The notes beneath the pieces are model-generated. The model searched no databases and was not told the DNA's origin. It saw only the letters and a program-made list of their open reading frames with translations. DNA of 45,352 nt from JAXGQD01 sp964574395 (GTDB lineage Bacteria; Bacillota; Clostridia; Saccharofermentanales; Fastidiosipilaceae), in assembly GCA_964574395.1 (NCBI GenBank), contig CAZNNL010000012.1, forward strand, positions 1 through 45,352, in the 5' to 3' direction. Numbering within the stretch: the stretch's first letter is position 1; every line of letters starts with the position of its first letter. Positions 9,467 through 17,882 of the stretch are shown here, one piece after another. Position numbers and translations under genes: made by a program.

Positions 9467-9493
9467 CTATGCTTGCTAAATCAGCAGGCATAG
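9467..9493. repeat. Imperfect palindrome between leuC and the ABC-F gene
   Basis: CTATGCTTGCT (9467-9477) and AGCAGGCATAG (9483-9493) pair over 11 positions with one G-T wobble and a five-base loop. No T-run follows on either strand, so it is not a simple terminator. It lies upstream of the leuC promoter on one side and 41 bp before the ABC-F start on the other. It could be an operator or a 5' leader hairpin for either gene. Confidence 0.5.
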
Positions 9494-9533
9494 GGCAAAA
9501 TCAAGCACGACAAGCATCTAAAGGGGAAAATTT

Positions 9534-11465
9534 TTGAGCGTTCTAAGGGTCACTAATCTAAAAAAACTCTATTTTAGCCATGAGGTTCTCGTGGACGTCA
9601 GTTTCAATTTGGATCGCGGCGATCGCTTGGCGATTGTCGGTGCTAATGGTGCTGGCAAAACGACCCTCATGCGCATCCTTACTGGTAAAGAAAAGGCTGA
9701 TGGCGGTTCGTTTTCTTTTGCCAACTCTATTGTCTATGCTTCTCTTTCCCAACAAATGGAAGAACTCGAGGATCTTACTTTAAGTAGTCTTGAGGACAGT
9801 AGACATGAATCCTTGAGTTCTGCACTGGACGACAGCGCTAACTTAATAGCGCGGCTTGCCGAAGGTAATCTTGAAAATTCTGAGGAACGCCTGGCTTATG
9901 AACAAGCCTTACGTGATTATGATCGGATAAATCATAGTCTGCAGCACCACGATGGTGACGCGAAAAAGGCGGAAATGGCAGCAATTCTAGCAGGTCTAGG
10001 GCTTGCTGGTGACATACTGGAAAGACCCCTTGCCACACTTTCTGGAGGCGAACGCATGCGCGTCGCACTTGCCCGAATTCTACAAAGTAACGCTGATGTG
10101 TTATTGCTCGACGAACCAACTAACCACCTTGATATACAAGCTATTGAATGGCTGGAGAACTTTCTCAAACATTATGCTGGCACTTGTCTGTTCATATCAC
10201 ATGATCGTGCTTTTATTGATCAATGTGCGAAGGAAGTCGGTGAATTGCAAAACGGTAAACTAGTGCTTTATAAAGGTAACTACACCCGTTTTATGGAGCA
10301 ACGTAATATAGCTCAGGATTTCGCCATTAAAGAAGCCGAACGCCTAAAAAAAGAAGTCGAATATGAAGCAGCCGTCGCCCAAACCATGCTGTCCCATCGC
10401 AAAATGTCGAGCTTTCATGCCCGTGAAAAAAAGGTGGCTAAATTATCGGACGCACTTGACGCAGCCAAGTCGAAAGTCAAACATGCACGCGGCTCTATGC
10501 ATTTCAAATATATTGCCGATGCATTTACTGGCGACCCTGACCGCATAATCGTAAAAAGCGAGGGGCTAGCGAAACACTTTCCTGATAAGACCTTGTTCGA
10601 AAATCTTGATTTCGAACTCAAGGCTCGGCAAAAATTTGTCTGCGTCGGACCTAACGGCTGTGGTAAATCTACGTTAATGAAGATATTAAATGGCAAAGAG
10701 GCAGATTTTTCTGGCGAAGTCTGGCTCTCACCAACGGTTACCGTCGCATACATGGATCAGTACACAAAATTTGAAGATGAATCAGTTAGCATAATCGACG
10801 AAGTTTTGTCTACGGCGGATATCAGTGTTGCTGAAGCTCGAAATCTCTTGGCTTCATATGGGTTTAGGGCCAATGATGTCTTCAAAACGATTTCTGTTTT
10901 ATCTGGTGGAGAAAGATCTCGGCTTTATCTTTGCTGTCTGCTTCTCGAGAAACCTGATTTGCTATTTTTAGATGAACCGACAAATCACTTGGATATTGAT
11001 TCAAAAGACATCTTGGAAAAAGCAATGGTAGATTTTCCTGGGGCTATATTTGGGATTTCGCATGATCGCTATTTTATAGAGCGGATTGCGGATCGCGTGC
11101 TTGGTTTTGCCAATAATACTGCGAAAACTTACTACAGTTATAGCGAATACAGGCAAGCCGTACGGCGCATGGCAGATGATGAAAAGCGTGCTTCGGAAAA
11201 AGCGCGCTTAAGCGAAAGTCCTGACGTGAATCGCAATCTTAATAAAGCACAACTACGCAAAGAAAAAGCCAAGTTAATGCAGAACATGGCTGAGTTCGAA
11301 AAGACTATTGCTCAATTGGAACTGGAAAAACTTGAGTTAGAAGCCAAGTTTTCCGATCCACAAGACGGAGCGGGCGCTTATCAGCGCTACGCTGCCGTTC
11401 TAGCTGAAATAGAGCAGCTATCCGATGCCTATCTGGAGCATGGTTTGGAACTCGAGGCGCTTTGA
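9534..11465 (+). CDS. ABC-F family ATPase (ribosome-associated type, Uup/EttA/Vga-like)
   Basis: 643 residues with two ABC domains and no membrane segment, the ABC-F layout. These proteins act on the ribosome (translation factors or antibiotic protection); which subgroup this is cannot be settled here. Domain 1: Walker A GANGAGKTT (36-44), signature LSGGERMR (169-176), Walker B LLLDEPTNHLD (190-200). Domain 2: GPNGCGKST (372-380), LSGGERSR (456-463), LLFLDEPTNHLD. The linker (about 255-320) is charged and helical, and the C-terminus from about 565 is a lysine/glutamate-rich coiled coil. The start is TTG with GGGG about eight bases upstream. It is the first of only two plus-strand genes, and its stop overlaps the fucosidase start. 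Confidence 0.92.
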   Translation: MSVLRVTNLKKLYFSHEVLVDVSFNLDRGDRLAIVGANGAGKTTLMRILTGKEKADGGSFSFANSIVYASLSQQMEELEDLTLSSLEDSRHESLSSALDDSANLIARLAEGNLENSEERLAYEQALRDYDRINHSLQHHDGDAKKAEMAAILAGLGLAGDILERPLATLSGGERMRVALARILQSNADVLLLDEPTNHLDIQAIEWLENFLKHYAGTCLFISHDRAFIDQCAKEVGELQNGKLVLYKGNYTRFMEQRNIAQDFAIKEAERLKKEVEYEAAVAQTMLSHRKMSSFHAREKKVAKLSDALDAAKSKVKHARGSMHFKYIADAFTGDPDRIIVKSEGLAKHFPDKTLFENLDFELKARQKFVCVGPNGCGKSTLMKILNGKEADFSGEVWLSPTVTVAYMDQYTKFEDESVSIIDEVLSTADISVAEARNLLASYGFRANDVFKTISVLSGGERSRLYLCCLLLEKPDLLFLDEPTNHLDIDSKDILEKAMVDFPGAIFGISHDRYFIERIADRVLGFANNTAKTYYSYSEYRQAVRRMADDEKRASEKARLSESPDVNRNLNKAQLRKEKAKLMQNMAEFEKTIAQLELEKLELEAKFSDPQDGAGAYQRYAAVLAEIEQLSDAYLEHGLELEAL

Positions 11466-12766
11466 CAGCTGCTTCGGGGTCGCAGCGGGAAAAGTGTGGC
11501 GTCAGTGGTTTTGGTGCAGTGTCAGTGGACAGTTTTGACGCTCTCGGCACGTATGAAAGTTGGCCGCTCTCTGATGGTGATGGTAATTGGAGTCAAGTCG
11601 ACCTAAATTGGGCTGATATAGAAACATGTAAACAAGACTACTGGAACGCTAACAGAACATTCAATCCTGTTAAATTTAATCCTTCCTCTTGGGCAGATTT
11701 AGCGTATGACTGTGGTTTTAAGTATTTACTCTTTACCACCAAACATCATGATGGATTTTGTATGTTTGATACGCAGACGACAGATTACAAAATCACAGAC
11801 CCCACTTGCCCATTTCACCAACACAAAGATGCGGATATCGTCGCAGCACTTTACCGTGAATTTCGAGCTAGAGGCATGGCCATTTCTACATATTTTTCTA
11901 AGCCAGACTGGCACAGTGATGCGTACTGGCACCGTGCTTTTGGCAATGCCCAAACGCGCAACGTCAATTATTCCATCGAAAAACATCCAGAACTATGGGA
12001 ATCTTACGTTCAATTTGTGCATACCCAACTTTTAGAACTTGGCACTAACTACGGAAAAATTGATGTTCTATGGTTAGATGGCGGTTGGGTTAACCCTGAT
12101 AATTTAGGTCAAGATATCCGTTTAGCTGAAATCGTCCGTACATTGCGCGAAAGCACTCAAGAACACCTTATCGTGTGCGACCGAACCTGTGGAGGAGAAT
12201 TTGAGAATATCATCACACCTGAAAAGACAGTTCCAGAATCTGCAATGCATGTTCCGTGGGAAACCTGCGAAACAATTGGGAATACCTTCTCTTTTCATTA
12301 TGATGATGAATTTAAGAGTGGCCATAAACTGGTCCATCTTCTGCTTGATGTTGTAAGTAAGGGCGGGAACCTTGCACTCAACATTGCACCACAACCTGAT
12401 GGTGAACTACCCCGTAAGGCTGTCAAGTCGTTAAGAGAACTTGGTGCTTGGCTCAAAATTTTTGGCGAGGGTATTTATCAGACGAAGATACAAGCGCCCT
12501 ATTTTTCAAAACGCCTAAAATACATGACAAAAGCCAATAGTATTTATGTTTACTTTTTATTCGATGAATTTGATGAGGCTATTTTGCCTACAAACATAGA
12601 GCTTGAAGTCGATGCAGAGGTGCTGGGCATTCGAAATATGCGTAGCAGTCTTTGCGTACCATTCCGTCAAGAAGGTAGCATTGTTTCCCTTAACTGCCAT
12701 TACATACCGCAAGCTGGAGCATTTTTCGCCGAAGGGTTCGAGCTCAGCCTGACAAACAGTAACTAA
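11462..12766 (+). CDS. GH29 alpha-L-fucosidase with an atypical N-terminus
   Basis: 434 residues. The core is clearly glycoside hydrolase family 29: TTKHHDGF (92-99) with the sugar-binding histidine pair, ESW (32-34), the nucleophile aspartate in VLWLDGGW (Asp206) and CGGEFENIITPE (from about 243). Such enzymes release L-fucose by retention. The normal opening strand FG(I/M)FIHWG is replaced by KCGVSGFGAVSV (about 11-22), missing the HWG histidine that binds fucose, and only about ten residues precede it. No signal peptide is seen. The start is TTG overlapping the ABC-F stop by 4 bp with GAGG five bases upstream, suggesting coupled translation. It ends directly against the convergent cyclophilin gene. 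Activity is uncertain. Confidence 0.85.
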   Translation: MTAASGSQREKCGVSGFGAVSVDSFDALGTYESWPLSDGDGNWSQVDLNWADIETCKQDYWNANRTFNPVKFNPSSWADLAYDCGFKYLLFTTKHHDGFCMFDTQTTDYKITDPTCPFHQHKDADIVAALYREFRARGMAISTYFSKPDWHSDAYWHRAFGNAQTRNVNYSIEKHPELWESYVQFVHTQLLELGTNYGKIDVLWLDGGWVNPDNLGQDIRLAEIVRTLRESTQEHLIVCDRTCGGEFENIITPEKTVPESAMHVPWETCETIGNTFSFHYDDEFKSGHKLVHLLLDVVSKGGNLALNIAPQPDGELPRKAVKSLRELGAWLKIFGEGIYQTKIQAPYFSKRLKYMTKANSIYVYFLFDEFDEAILPTNIELEVDAEVLGIRNMRSSLCVPFRQEGSIVSLNCHYIPQAGAFFAEGFELSLTNSN

Positions 12767-13408
12767 TCACTCAAATTTAACTGAAACAATTTTGATTGGT
12801 GGGTTCAAGGCTTCACCTATTGTAGCTTGTTCAGCAATCTTTTGTGCAACGTCCATGCCGGATGTCACTTTGCCAAAAGCAGCATAGTCTCCATCTAAAT
12901 GGGGCGCTGCCCCCAACATGATGAAAAACTGCGAACCAGCACTGTCGTATGAGTCCCCTCTTCTGGCCATAGAGAGTATGCCTTCAACATGCTTCAAGGG
13001 ATTCTCTACCTTGTTGCTAGAAAACTCACCTTTGATTGTATAACCAGGTCCTCCACTGCCGTCGCCATTGGGGTCGCCGCCTTGAATCATGAAGCCAGGT
13101 ACGGAACGGTGAAAGCTCAAACCATCGAAGAAATTCTCCGAGATTAACTTTTGAAAATTGGCGACAGTGATTGGCGCAATGTCTGGGTACAGCTCCGCGT
13201 GAATTTCCCCGAAGTTTTCGATTGTGAGAACAATATTATTGGTAGCACCAGCAACAGGCGCTGGAGGACCGGCAAGTTCCTCTGCACTACTAGATGCAGC
13301 CGAAGTTCGAATTGGAATACCCGATGGCGAAGCTCCTGGACTACATGCACCTAGTATTAGAATGCTAAATAAAACAAGTGTTAGAAGTACGGTTAGTTTC
13401 TTTTTCAA
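12767..13408 (-). CDS. Cyclophilin-type peptidyl-prolyl isomerase, predicted lipoprotein
   Basis: 213 residues. The N-terminus is a lipoprotein signal: KKK, a hydrophobic stretch and lipobox LGAC with the lipidated cysteine at 22. A Ser/Ala/Pro-rich linker follows, then a cyclophilin domain from about residue 58. The catalytic arginine is in FHRSVPGFMIQGGD (99-112), followed by GSQFFIML and the substrate-pocket LDGDYAAFGKV. It should fold exported proteins at the outer face of the membrane. The start is TTG (rc of 13406-13408) with GAGG eight bases upstream. It lies 30 bp after lysA on the same strand and its stop abuts the convergent fucosidase gene, with no terminator between them. Confidence 0.93.
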   Translation of the reverse strand: MKKKLTVLLTLVLFSILILGACSPGASPSGIPIRTSAASSSAEELAGPPAPVAGATNNIVLTIENFGEIHAELYPDIAPITVANFQKLISENFFDGLSFHRSVPGFMIQGGDPNGDGSGGPGYTIKGEFSSNKVENPLKHVEGILSMARRGDSYDSAGSQFFIMLGAAPHLDGDYAAFGKVTSGMDVAQKIAEQATIGEALNPPIKIVSVKFE

Positions 13409-13438
13409 AATTCGATCCTCAATTGCGTCAGTTTCTGC

Positions 13439-14707
13439 TTAAACATCTGTGAAAATATCTGTAAAGTCAAAGGTGGCAAAATAATCAGCAGGTGTTTCGG
13501 CACGGCGAATCAACTCATAGTTGCCATCTTCAGTTAGTAGTACTTCAGCACTGCGTAGTTTACCGTTATAGTTATAACCCATGGAAAAGCCGTGAGCACC
13601 AGTGTCATGTATAACAAGCAAATCGCCCTTGTCAATTTCCGGCAGTTTACGGTCAATAGCGAATTTATCGTTGTTCTCGCAGAGGTTTCCGGTGACATCG
13701 TAGATGTGGTCGGTGGGGGCGTCTTCTTTGCCAAGCACAGTAATATGGTGATATGCGCCATACATGGCTGGTCGCATCAAGTTAACTGCAGATGCATCAA
13801 CGCCAACGTATTGTTTATAAATATCTTTCTTATGTAGTACACGCGTCAAAATTAAGCCATAGGGTGCTAACATAAACCGGCCAAGTTCGGTAAAGATGGA
13901 CACGTCATTCATACCCGCAGGCACAAGAATTTTCTCAAATGCTTCGCGCACGCCATTCCCAATGGCAAAAATGTCAGCCGCCTCTTGTTCGGGCAAATAG
14001 GGAATACCGATGCCACCGGATAAATTGATAAAGCTAATATGGCAGCCAGTCTCTTCATGTAATTCACGCGCGACCGTAAATAGCAATTCTGCCAATTTGG
14101 GGTAATAAGCGTTAGCAGTCGAATTACTCACTAAGAAAGCATGGATGCCAAAGTGCTTCACGCCTTTTGCTGCCAGCAATTTAAACGCTTCAGTCAGTTG
14201 TGCTCTCGTCATGCCATATTTGGCATCGCCCGGAGAATCCATTATGCCATTCTCGGCATCAACATAAAAATTTCCGCCTGGGTTGAAACGGCAAGAAATC
14301 GTGTCTGGCAATTGACCGATTGTTTCTTCAAGAAATTCAATATGACTCAAATCATCTAAATTGATGCAAGCACCGAGCTCATTCGCCAGAGCGAATTCTT
14401 CTGCGGGCGTGTCATTGCTTGAAAACATGATGTCTTGGCCTTTAAAACCACAGCGCTCGGACATCATTAGCTCTGTTAAGGAGGCGCAATCTACTCCGCA
14501 GCCCTCTTCTTGCAAAATTTTCAAGATAAACGGATTGGGTGTCGCTTTAACAGCGAAGTATTCCTTAAAGCCTTTATTCCATGCGAACGCTTCTTTTAGG
14601 CGGCGTGCGTTTTCTCTGATTGCTTTTTCATCGTATAAATGAATGGGTGTCGGGAATTGTGCAGCAATCGCTTCACCCTGTTCTAAATTAATAAATGGTT
14701 TTTTCAT
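13439..14707 (-). CDS. lysA: Diaminopimelate decarboxylase
   Basis: 422 residues. A PLP-dependent fold-III decarboxylase that turns meso-diaminopimelate into lysine. Visible are PLP lysine 54 in EYFAVKATPNP, FSSNDTPAEE, HFGIHAF, the glycine loop INLSGGIGIPYLPEQ, NLCENNDKF with the active-site cysteine region, and HDTGAHGFSMGYNYNG near the C-terminus. The family also holds ornithine/arginine and carboxynorspermidine decarboxylases; the length and CENND motif favour LysA. ATG at 14707 with a weak AAAGG upstream. It is followed by the cyclophilin lipoprotein gene and preceded by a 69-bp gap after the LicD-like genes. Confidence 0.9.
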   Translation of the reverse strand: MKKPFINLEQGEAIAAQFPTPIHLYDEKAIRENARRLKEAFAWNKGFKEYFAVKATPNPFILKILQEEGCGVDCASLTELMMSERCGFKGQDIMFSSNDTPAEEFALANELGACINLDDLSHIEFLEETIGQLPDTISCRFNPGGNFYVDAENGIMDSPGDAKYGMTRAQLTEAFKLLAAKGVKHFGIHAFLVSNSTANAYYPKLAELLFTVARELHEETGCHISFINLSGGIGIPYLPEQEAADIFAIGNGVREAFEKILVPAGMNDVSIFTELGRFMLAPYGLILTRVLHKKDIYKQYVGVDASAVNLMRPAMYGAYHHITVLGKEDAPTDHIYDVTGNLCENNDKFAIDRKLPEIDKGDLLVIHDTGAHGFSMGYNYNGKLRSAEVLLTEDGNYELIRRAETPADYFATFDFTDIFTDV

Positions 14708-14776
14708 GCTTACAAGCCTTTCAATTTAATTTCTCATAACGATATCGCTCTATCATATCATGTCGCATAACGCGCA

Positions 14777-15724
14777 CTACAAAACATCTGCCGGGTCATC
14801 GGCATAAATCACATCCGCCCAATAGTTTATATCAATATCAAAGGCAGCATAGATTCGTACTTCATCTTCGGTGTCAATATCGCAGCGATAGTCTCCATAT
14901 AATTGCGTTAGAACTTCGTGGGCTTTGCCAGGACAACTGTATGCCTTTTTGCCTAACGGAATACTTGCAACCGGAAAGATTTGTTGGCGCTCGCCATAAG
15001 CAACACCGATTAAGCCAGACATGGGCTGGTAAATCGCATAATGGTCACTTCTATCAGAAGGTTTTCCACGCATCAATTTCTCTCTCCTACTAATGGCTAA
15101 TCTTCTTGGCAGAAGGGATTTAAACCACGCTTCAAAGGCCGACAAATTAGCTTGCCCAATATTTAAATCATGCTGTTCTTTCAGCTCAAGTGTTCCATCA
15201 CCACTGCGCCCAACCTCACTGACGCTATCGACAGCAGGACCTTTCAAGCGCAAAGCTTCCGTCCATGCGTGGATGCGACGTAGACGTTTAGCCTGAGCCG
15301 CGTCGCTTGCAGCGATGCTATCCAAAGGTAAAATGCTGAGTGAAACAGGAAAAAAGTTGTTGTGCAAAGGAAACTCTGGGACGCGGTGCACATCTGTCTT
15401 TTTACAGTACAGCCTTGCGTAAGGTCTAATGCTTTGCTCTTCTCCTCCCGGTAGTTCTAAGAGAAAGCGTGGGTTTAGACGCCCGCTACTTAAGATTTCC
15501 AGTAACGTGTCATAGTCCTCGCGCATCAAAACAATATGTGCATTCTCGCTGCCCTTTTTTAAGTTGCGATAACACAAGGCACCCCAAAGACTGTCAAAAA
15601 AGAGTGCGTAATTAAGTCCTTCATGTCTGCACATACGATCCACTTCGGAAAGAAGCGCAATGACCAGAGCTTGCACTTCTACAAAGCGTTGATCATGTGA
15701 ATTTATCGCAATATTGTCACGCAT
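14777..15724 (-). CDS. Divergent LicD-like protein, second of a tandem pair
   Basis: 315 residues from the ATG at 15724. A longer frame opens at 15871, but it would lie wholly inside the upstream gene. The N-terminal half follows the LicD nucleotidyltransferase pattern: LNYALFFDSLWGALCYRN where LicD has a YFLxGGTLLGA element, then IVLMREDYDTLLEIL where LicD has the metal-binding DDDID followed by MxRxDY. Here the acidic cluster is SENAH, so metal binding looks lost. A later FPVSLSILPLDS matches the family's FIDIFPLD. I infer an inactive or strongly altered LicD relative, not a proven phosphocholine transferase. The start overlaps the upstream gene by 8 bp (ATGCGTGA), suggesting coupling. Confidence 0.6.
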   Translation of the reverse strand: MRDNIAINSHDQRFVEVQALVIALLSEVDRMCRHEGLNYALFFDSLWGALCYRNLKKGSENAHIVLMREDYDTLLEILSSGRLNPRFLLELPGGEEQSIRPYARLYCKKTDVHRVPEFPLHNNFFPVSLSILPLDSIAASDAAQAKRLRRIHAWTEALRLKGPAVDSVSEVGRSGDGTLELKEQHDLNIGQANLSAFEAWFKSLLPRRLAISRREKLMRGKPSDRSDHYAIYQPMSGLIGVAYGERQQIFPVASIPLGKKAYSCPGKAHEVLTQLYGDYRCDIDTEDEVRIYAAFDIDINYWADVIYADDPADVL

Positions 15725-16520
15725 TAGTATCTCTTTTATCCTTATCTTCTTCTGGCAAAACAGAATCTTCTTCTGGCAAAATAAAATCTTCTTCTGGTAA
15801 ATCGAAATGTCGTAAGAGGTCTTCAGGTACATCGAAGTCGAATGCACTCCAGTCGTAGCTTGCTTCCTCATCTGGTTCTTGCTCTAGCGCAATCAGCTCA
15901 CTGGCTTGGATGCGCGCTAGTTTGTAATCGCTAGTTTTGGAAGGAAAGATTTGGTAATACTTCACATGCGAACGCGATGCCTGGCCACTTTTCATAATTT
16001 CTGTTCGCTTGTTTATTAGTTTTCTTAACAAAACTTCATCAATTCCTTCGTCTAAGCCGTCTTGTAAGAGTGTCAAGATCCTCTCTTGAACCGCAGTGTA
16101 ATTGCGTTCTTGTAAGCTTGGTAATAAAGCCGGTACCGCTAATAAATACAAGTTGATGTACACACCCTGATGCATCGCATATACCGCTGTTTCCGAAAAC
16201 TCCATACTTGAGCCGTTCACGCAGACACGTAGTTGAGCATATGGGTATTCTGCTTCAGTTTCTGGGCTTGCTAGATGGAAATATCTTTTATCTAAGTACT
16301 TATCCAAGTTTTTTTCCAACTTGTCGTAATCATCCACAAAATAACCTAGTCCTAAACCTTCACCTGCGTTTGTCAGAGGTTTATGTACAAGATACGCCGT
16401 AATGCCTAAAACAGAACCTAGTGCCAAGACTTCTCGATAGGCAGCCCTGCGCAAGTTGCGTACTTCTTTGGGAAGATCTTTACTAGCTAAACTCATATCT
16501 AAATTATACCAGTCACTCAC
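15717..16520 (-). CDS. Divergent LicD-like protein with an acidic repeat tail
   Basis: 267 residues from a GTG at 16520 (GAGG five bases upstream, partly inside the preceding gene); an ATG at 16496 is an alternative. Strand and helix order mirrors the next gene: ITAYLVHKPLTNAGEGLGL, then YFVDDYDKLEKNL, YFHLASPETEAEYPYAQLRV and GVYINLYLLAVP, matching that gene's MREDYDTLLEIL, LELPGGEEQ and PVSLSILPLD segments. Both look like diverged copies of a LicD-type nucleotidyltransferase; the catalytic acidic triplet is not evident. The last 60 residues are very acidic and contain three LPEED repeats. TGGTATAAT (16503-16511), an extended -10 sequence, lies just inside the frame and might drive the pair or support the later start. 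Confidence 0.55.
   Translation of the reverse strand: MSDWYNLDMSLASKDLPKEVRNLRRAAYREVLALGSVLGITAYLVHKPLTNAGEGLGLGYFVDDYDKLEKNLDKYLDKRYFHLASPETEAEYPYAQLRVCVNGSSMEFSETAVYAMHQGVYINLYLLAVPALLPSLQERNYTAVQERILTLLQDGLDEGIDEVLLRKLINKRTEIMKSGQASRSHVKYYQIFPSKTSDYKLARIQASELIALEQEPDEEASYDWSAFDFDVPEDLLRHFDLPEEDFILPEEDSVLPEEDKDKRDTNA
15744..15806 (-). repeat. Three tandem 21-bp units encoding LPEEDxx
   Basis: Units at 15744-15764, 15765-15785 and 15786-15806 share ATCTTCTTCTGG on the plus strand. On the coding strand they give LPEEDFI, LPEEDSV and LPEEDKD near the C-terminus of the upstream LicD-like protein. Two units contain the exact octamer TGGCAAAA and the third has TGGTAAAT, so local duplication has multiplied the octamer here. 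Confidence 0.9.
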
Positions 16521-16526
16521 ATTGCC

Positions 16527-17882
16527 TCAGACAAGCGCTAACACAGCTTGCGTACCAGCAGTACTACCGGATGCAAATGCCCAGTGCAAGTTGTAACCCC
16601 CACACGGACCATGTACGTCAAGCACTTCACCGCAAGCGAACAACCCAGGGACAATCAACGACTCCAAAGTATAGGGATTAAAGTCTTTACTTGCCAAACC
16701 ACCCGCGGTCACTTGCGCGAATCCAAAGCCTTTCGTGCCATTCACCTCTACTAGCCAAGCCTTGGCTGTTTCAACTAGTCGCCTGATTTGCTCGTCACTG
16801 AGATCGGCTAGACGCAACTCATCTGCGGCGGCACCGACTTTACGAGTCTTATAGCCACGCGCAATATTTAAGGCAAGGAAGACTTGCTCATAAATCACGA
16901 CAGATAATTTTTCTGGCAAAAGGCCAACTCCCCAAAAGAGGGCTGGGGTTTGTGCTTCAGTTTTGCAAAGCGTCCGCACAAATTGGCAAGCCTGCTCAGC
17001 AGTCATGTCAGGTAAAAAATCAATACTCAGATGCAGCTTGCTGCTTGACTCAAGCTCGCGTTCAACAAATTCCGATAGATTCAAAACACAGATGCCCGAT
17101 AAACCGTAATCTGTAAAGAGCAATTCTCCCGCTTCGCGTCGCATGGCACCAGAGGCTAGCTTAAGTTTCAGTTCAACTCTACTTCTAATGCCGGAGAGGC
17201 GTTTGGGCAAGCGCGAGCAAAGCAACTGCACCAATGCAGGTTTGGGCTTTATTATCCTATGCCCAAATTTCGTATACAAAGCATAGGCTTCGCCATTGGT
17301 ACCTAAAGCAGGTGCCGCCATTCCGCCACTACAAAGAATAATTTTTCGCGCAAGAAAGATTTCCTCAGTATCACAACGCACAAGAAAATTGCTACTCCGT
17401 GTATCTTCATAATCTTGTAGTTTCAAGGGCGGACGATACTCTATATCGACAACTTTCTGTTCTGTCTTAACGCTGCACCCGCTTTGCGCTAAAGTAGCAG
17501 ACAAAATATTCAATAAAGATTTAGCTTGCAGGCTGTAGGGGTAAACACGCTCCTCTTCTGTGCGCGTGGCCAGCCCCATATCATGCCAGAAATTCAGCAT
17601 TTGTCCAGGTGTCCAAAGTCTAATAATCGGTTCGGTGAAACGCTTGTCTTCACCACCGAAAAACGTTGGACTAAGGTTCAAATTGCTGAGGTTGCAACGG
17701 CCATTGCCGGTGGCGAGAATCTTTTTGCCAATAGCAGTCTGACTTTCCAAGACAAGCGTTTTCGCGCCACGAGAAGCTGCAGCCAAACCCGCACATAAAC
17801 CAGAGGCCCCTCCACCTATGATAAGTACGTCATAAGTAATTGGGCGCTTACTCACTACGCTTCTGTCCTTGCTATTCTTCAC
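16527..17882 (-). CDS. HI0933/YhiN family FAD-dependent flavoprotein
   Basis: 451 residues. The N-terminal dinucleotide fold VLIIGGGASGLCAG (about 19-32), then GKKILATGNGRCNLSN and the C-terminal GLFACGEVLDVHGPCGGYNLHWA are signatures of this widespread family (also called BaiN-like or aminoacetone-oxidase-like). It binds FAD in the cytoplasm; the physiological substrate is not known for most members, so I give no specific reaction. The start is GTG at 17882, overlapping the CYTH gene's stop by 4 bp (GTGA). An in-frame GTG a few codons later has a slightly better upstream AAGGA. Six bases separate it from the LicD-like pair. Confidence 0.9.
   Translation of the reverse strand: MKNSKDRSVVSKRPITYDVLIIGGGASGLCAGLAAASRGAKTLVLESQTAIGKKILATGNGRCNLSNLNLSPTFFGGEDKRFTEPIIRLWTPGQMLNFWHDMGLATRTEEERVYPYSLQAKSLLNILSATLAQSGCSVKTEQKVVDIEYRPPLKLQDYEDTRSSNFLVRCDTEEIFLARKIILCSGGMAAPALGTNGEAYALYTKFGHRIIKPKPALVQLLCSRLPKRLSGIRSRVELKLKLASGAMRREAGELLFTDYGLSGICVLNLSEFVERELESSSKLHLSIDFLPDMTAEQACQFVRTLCKTEAQTPALFWGVGLLPEKLSVVIYEQVFLALNIARGYKTRKVGAAADELRLADLSDEQIRRLVETAKAWLVEVNGTKGFGFAQVTAGGLASKDFNPYTLESLIVPGLFACGEVLDVHGPCGGYNLHWAFASGSTAGTQAVLALV

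Noticed and set aside
11113..13473. Octamer-free stretch over the ABC-F end, fucosidase and cyclophilin genes as a sign of recent transfer
   Set aside because: A 2.4-kb gap is not exceptional with a mean spacing near 0.8 kb; another gap of the same size spans 20401-22820 in ordinary genes.
15725..15871. N-terminal extension of the second LicD-like gene with repeated FCQKKIL units
   Set aside because: These codons are the LPEED repeat of the upstream gene in another frame; the ATG at 15724 with an 8-bp overlap is more plausible.
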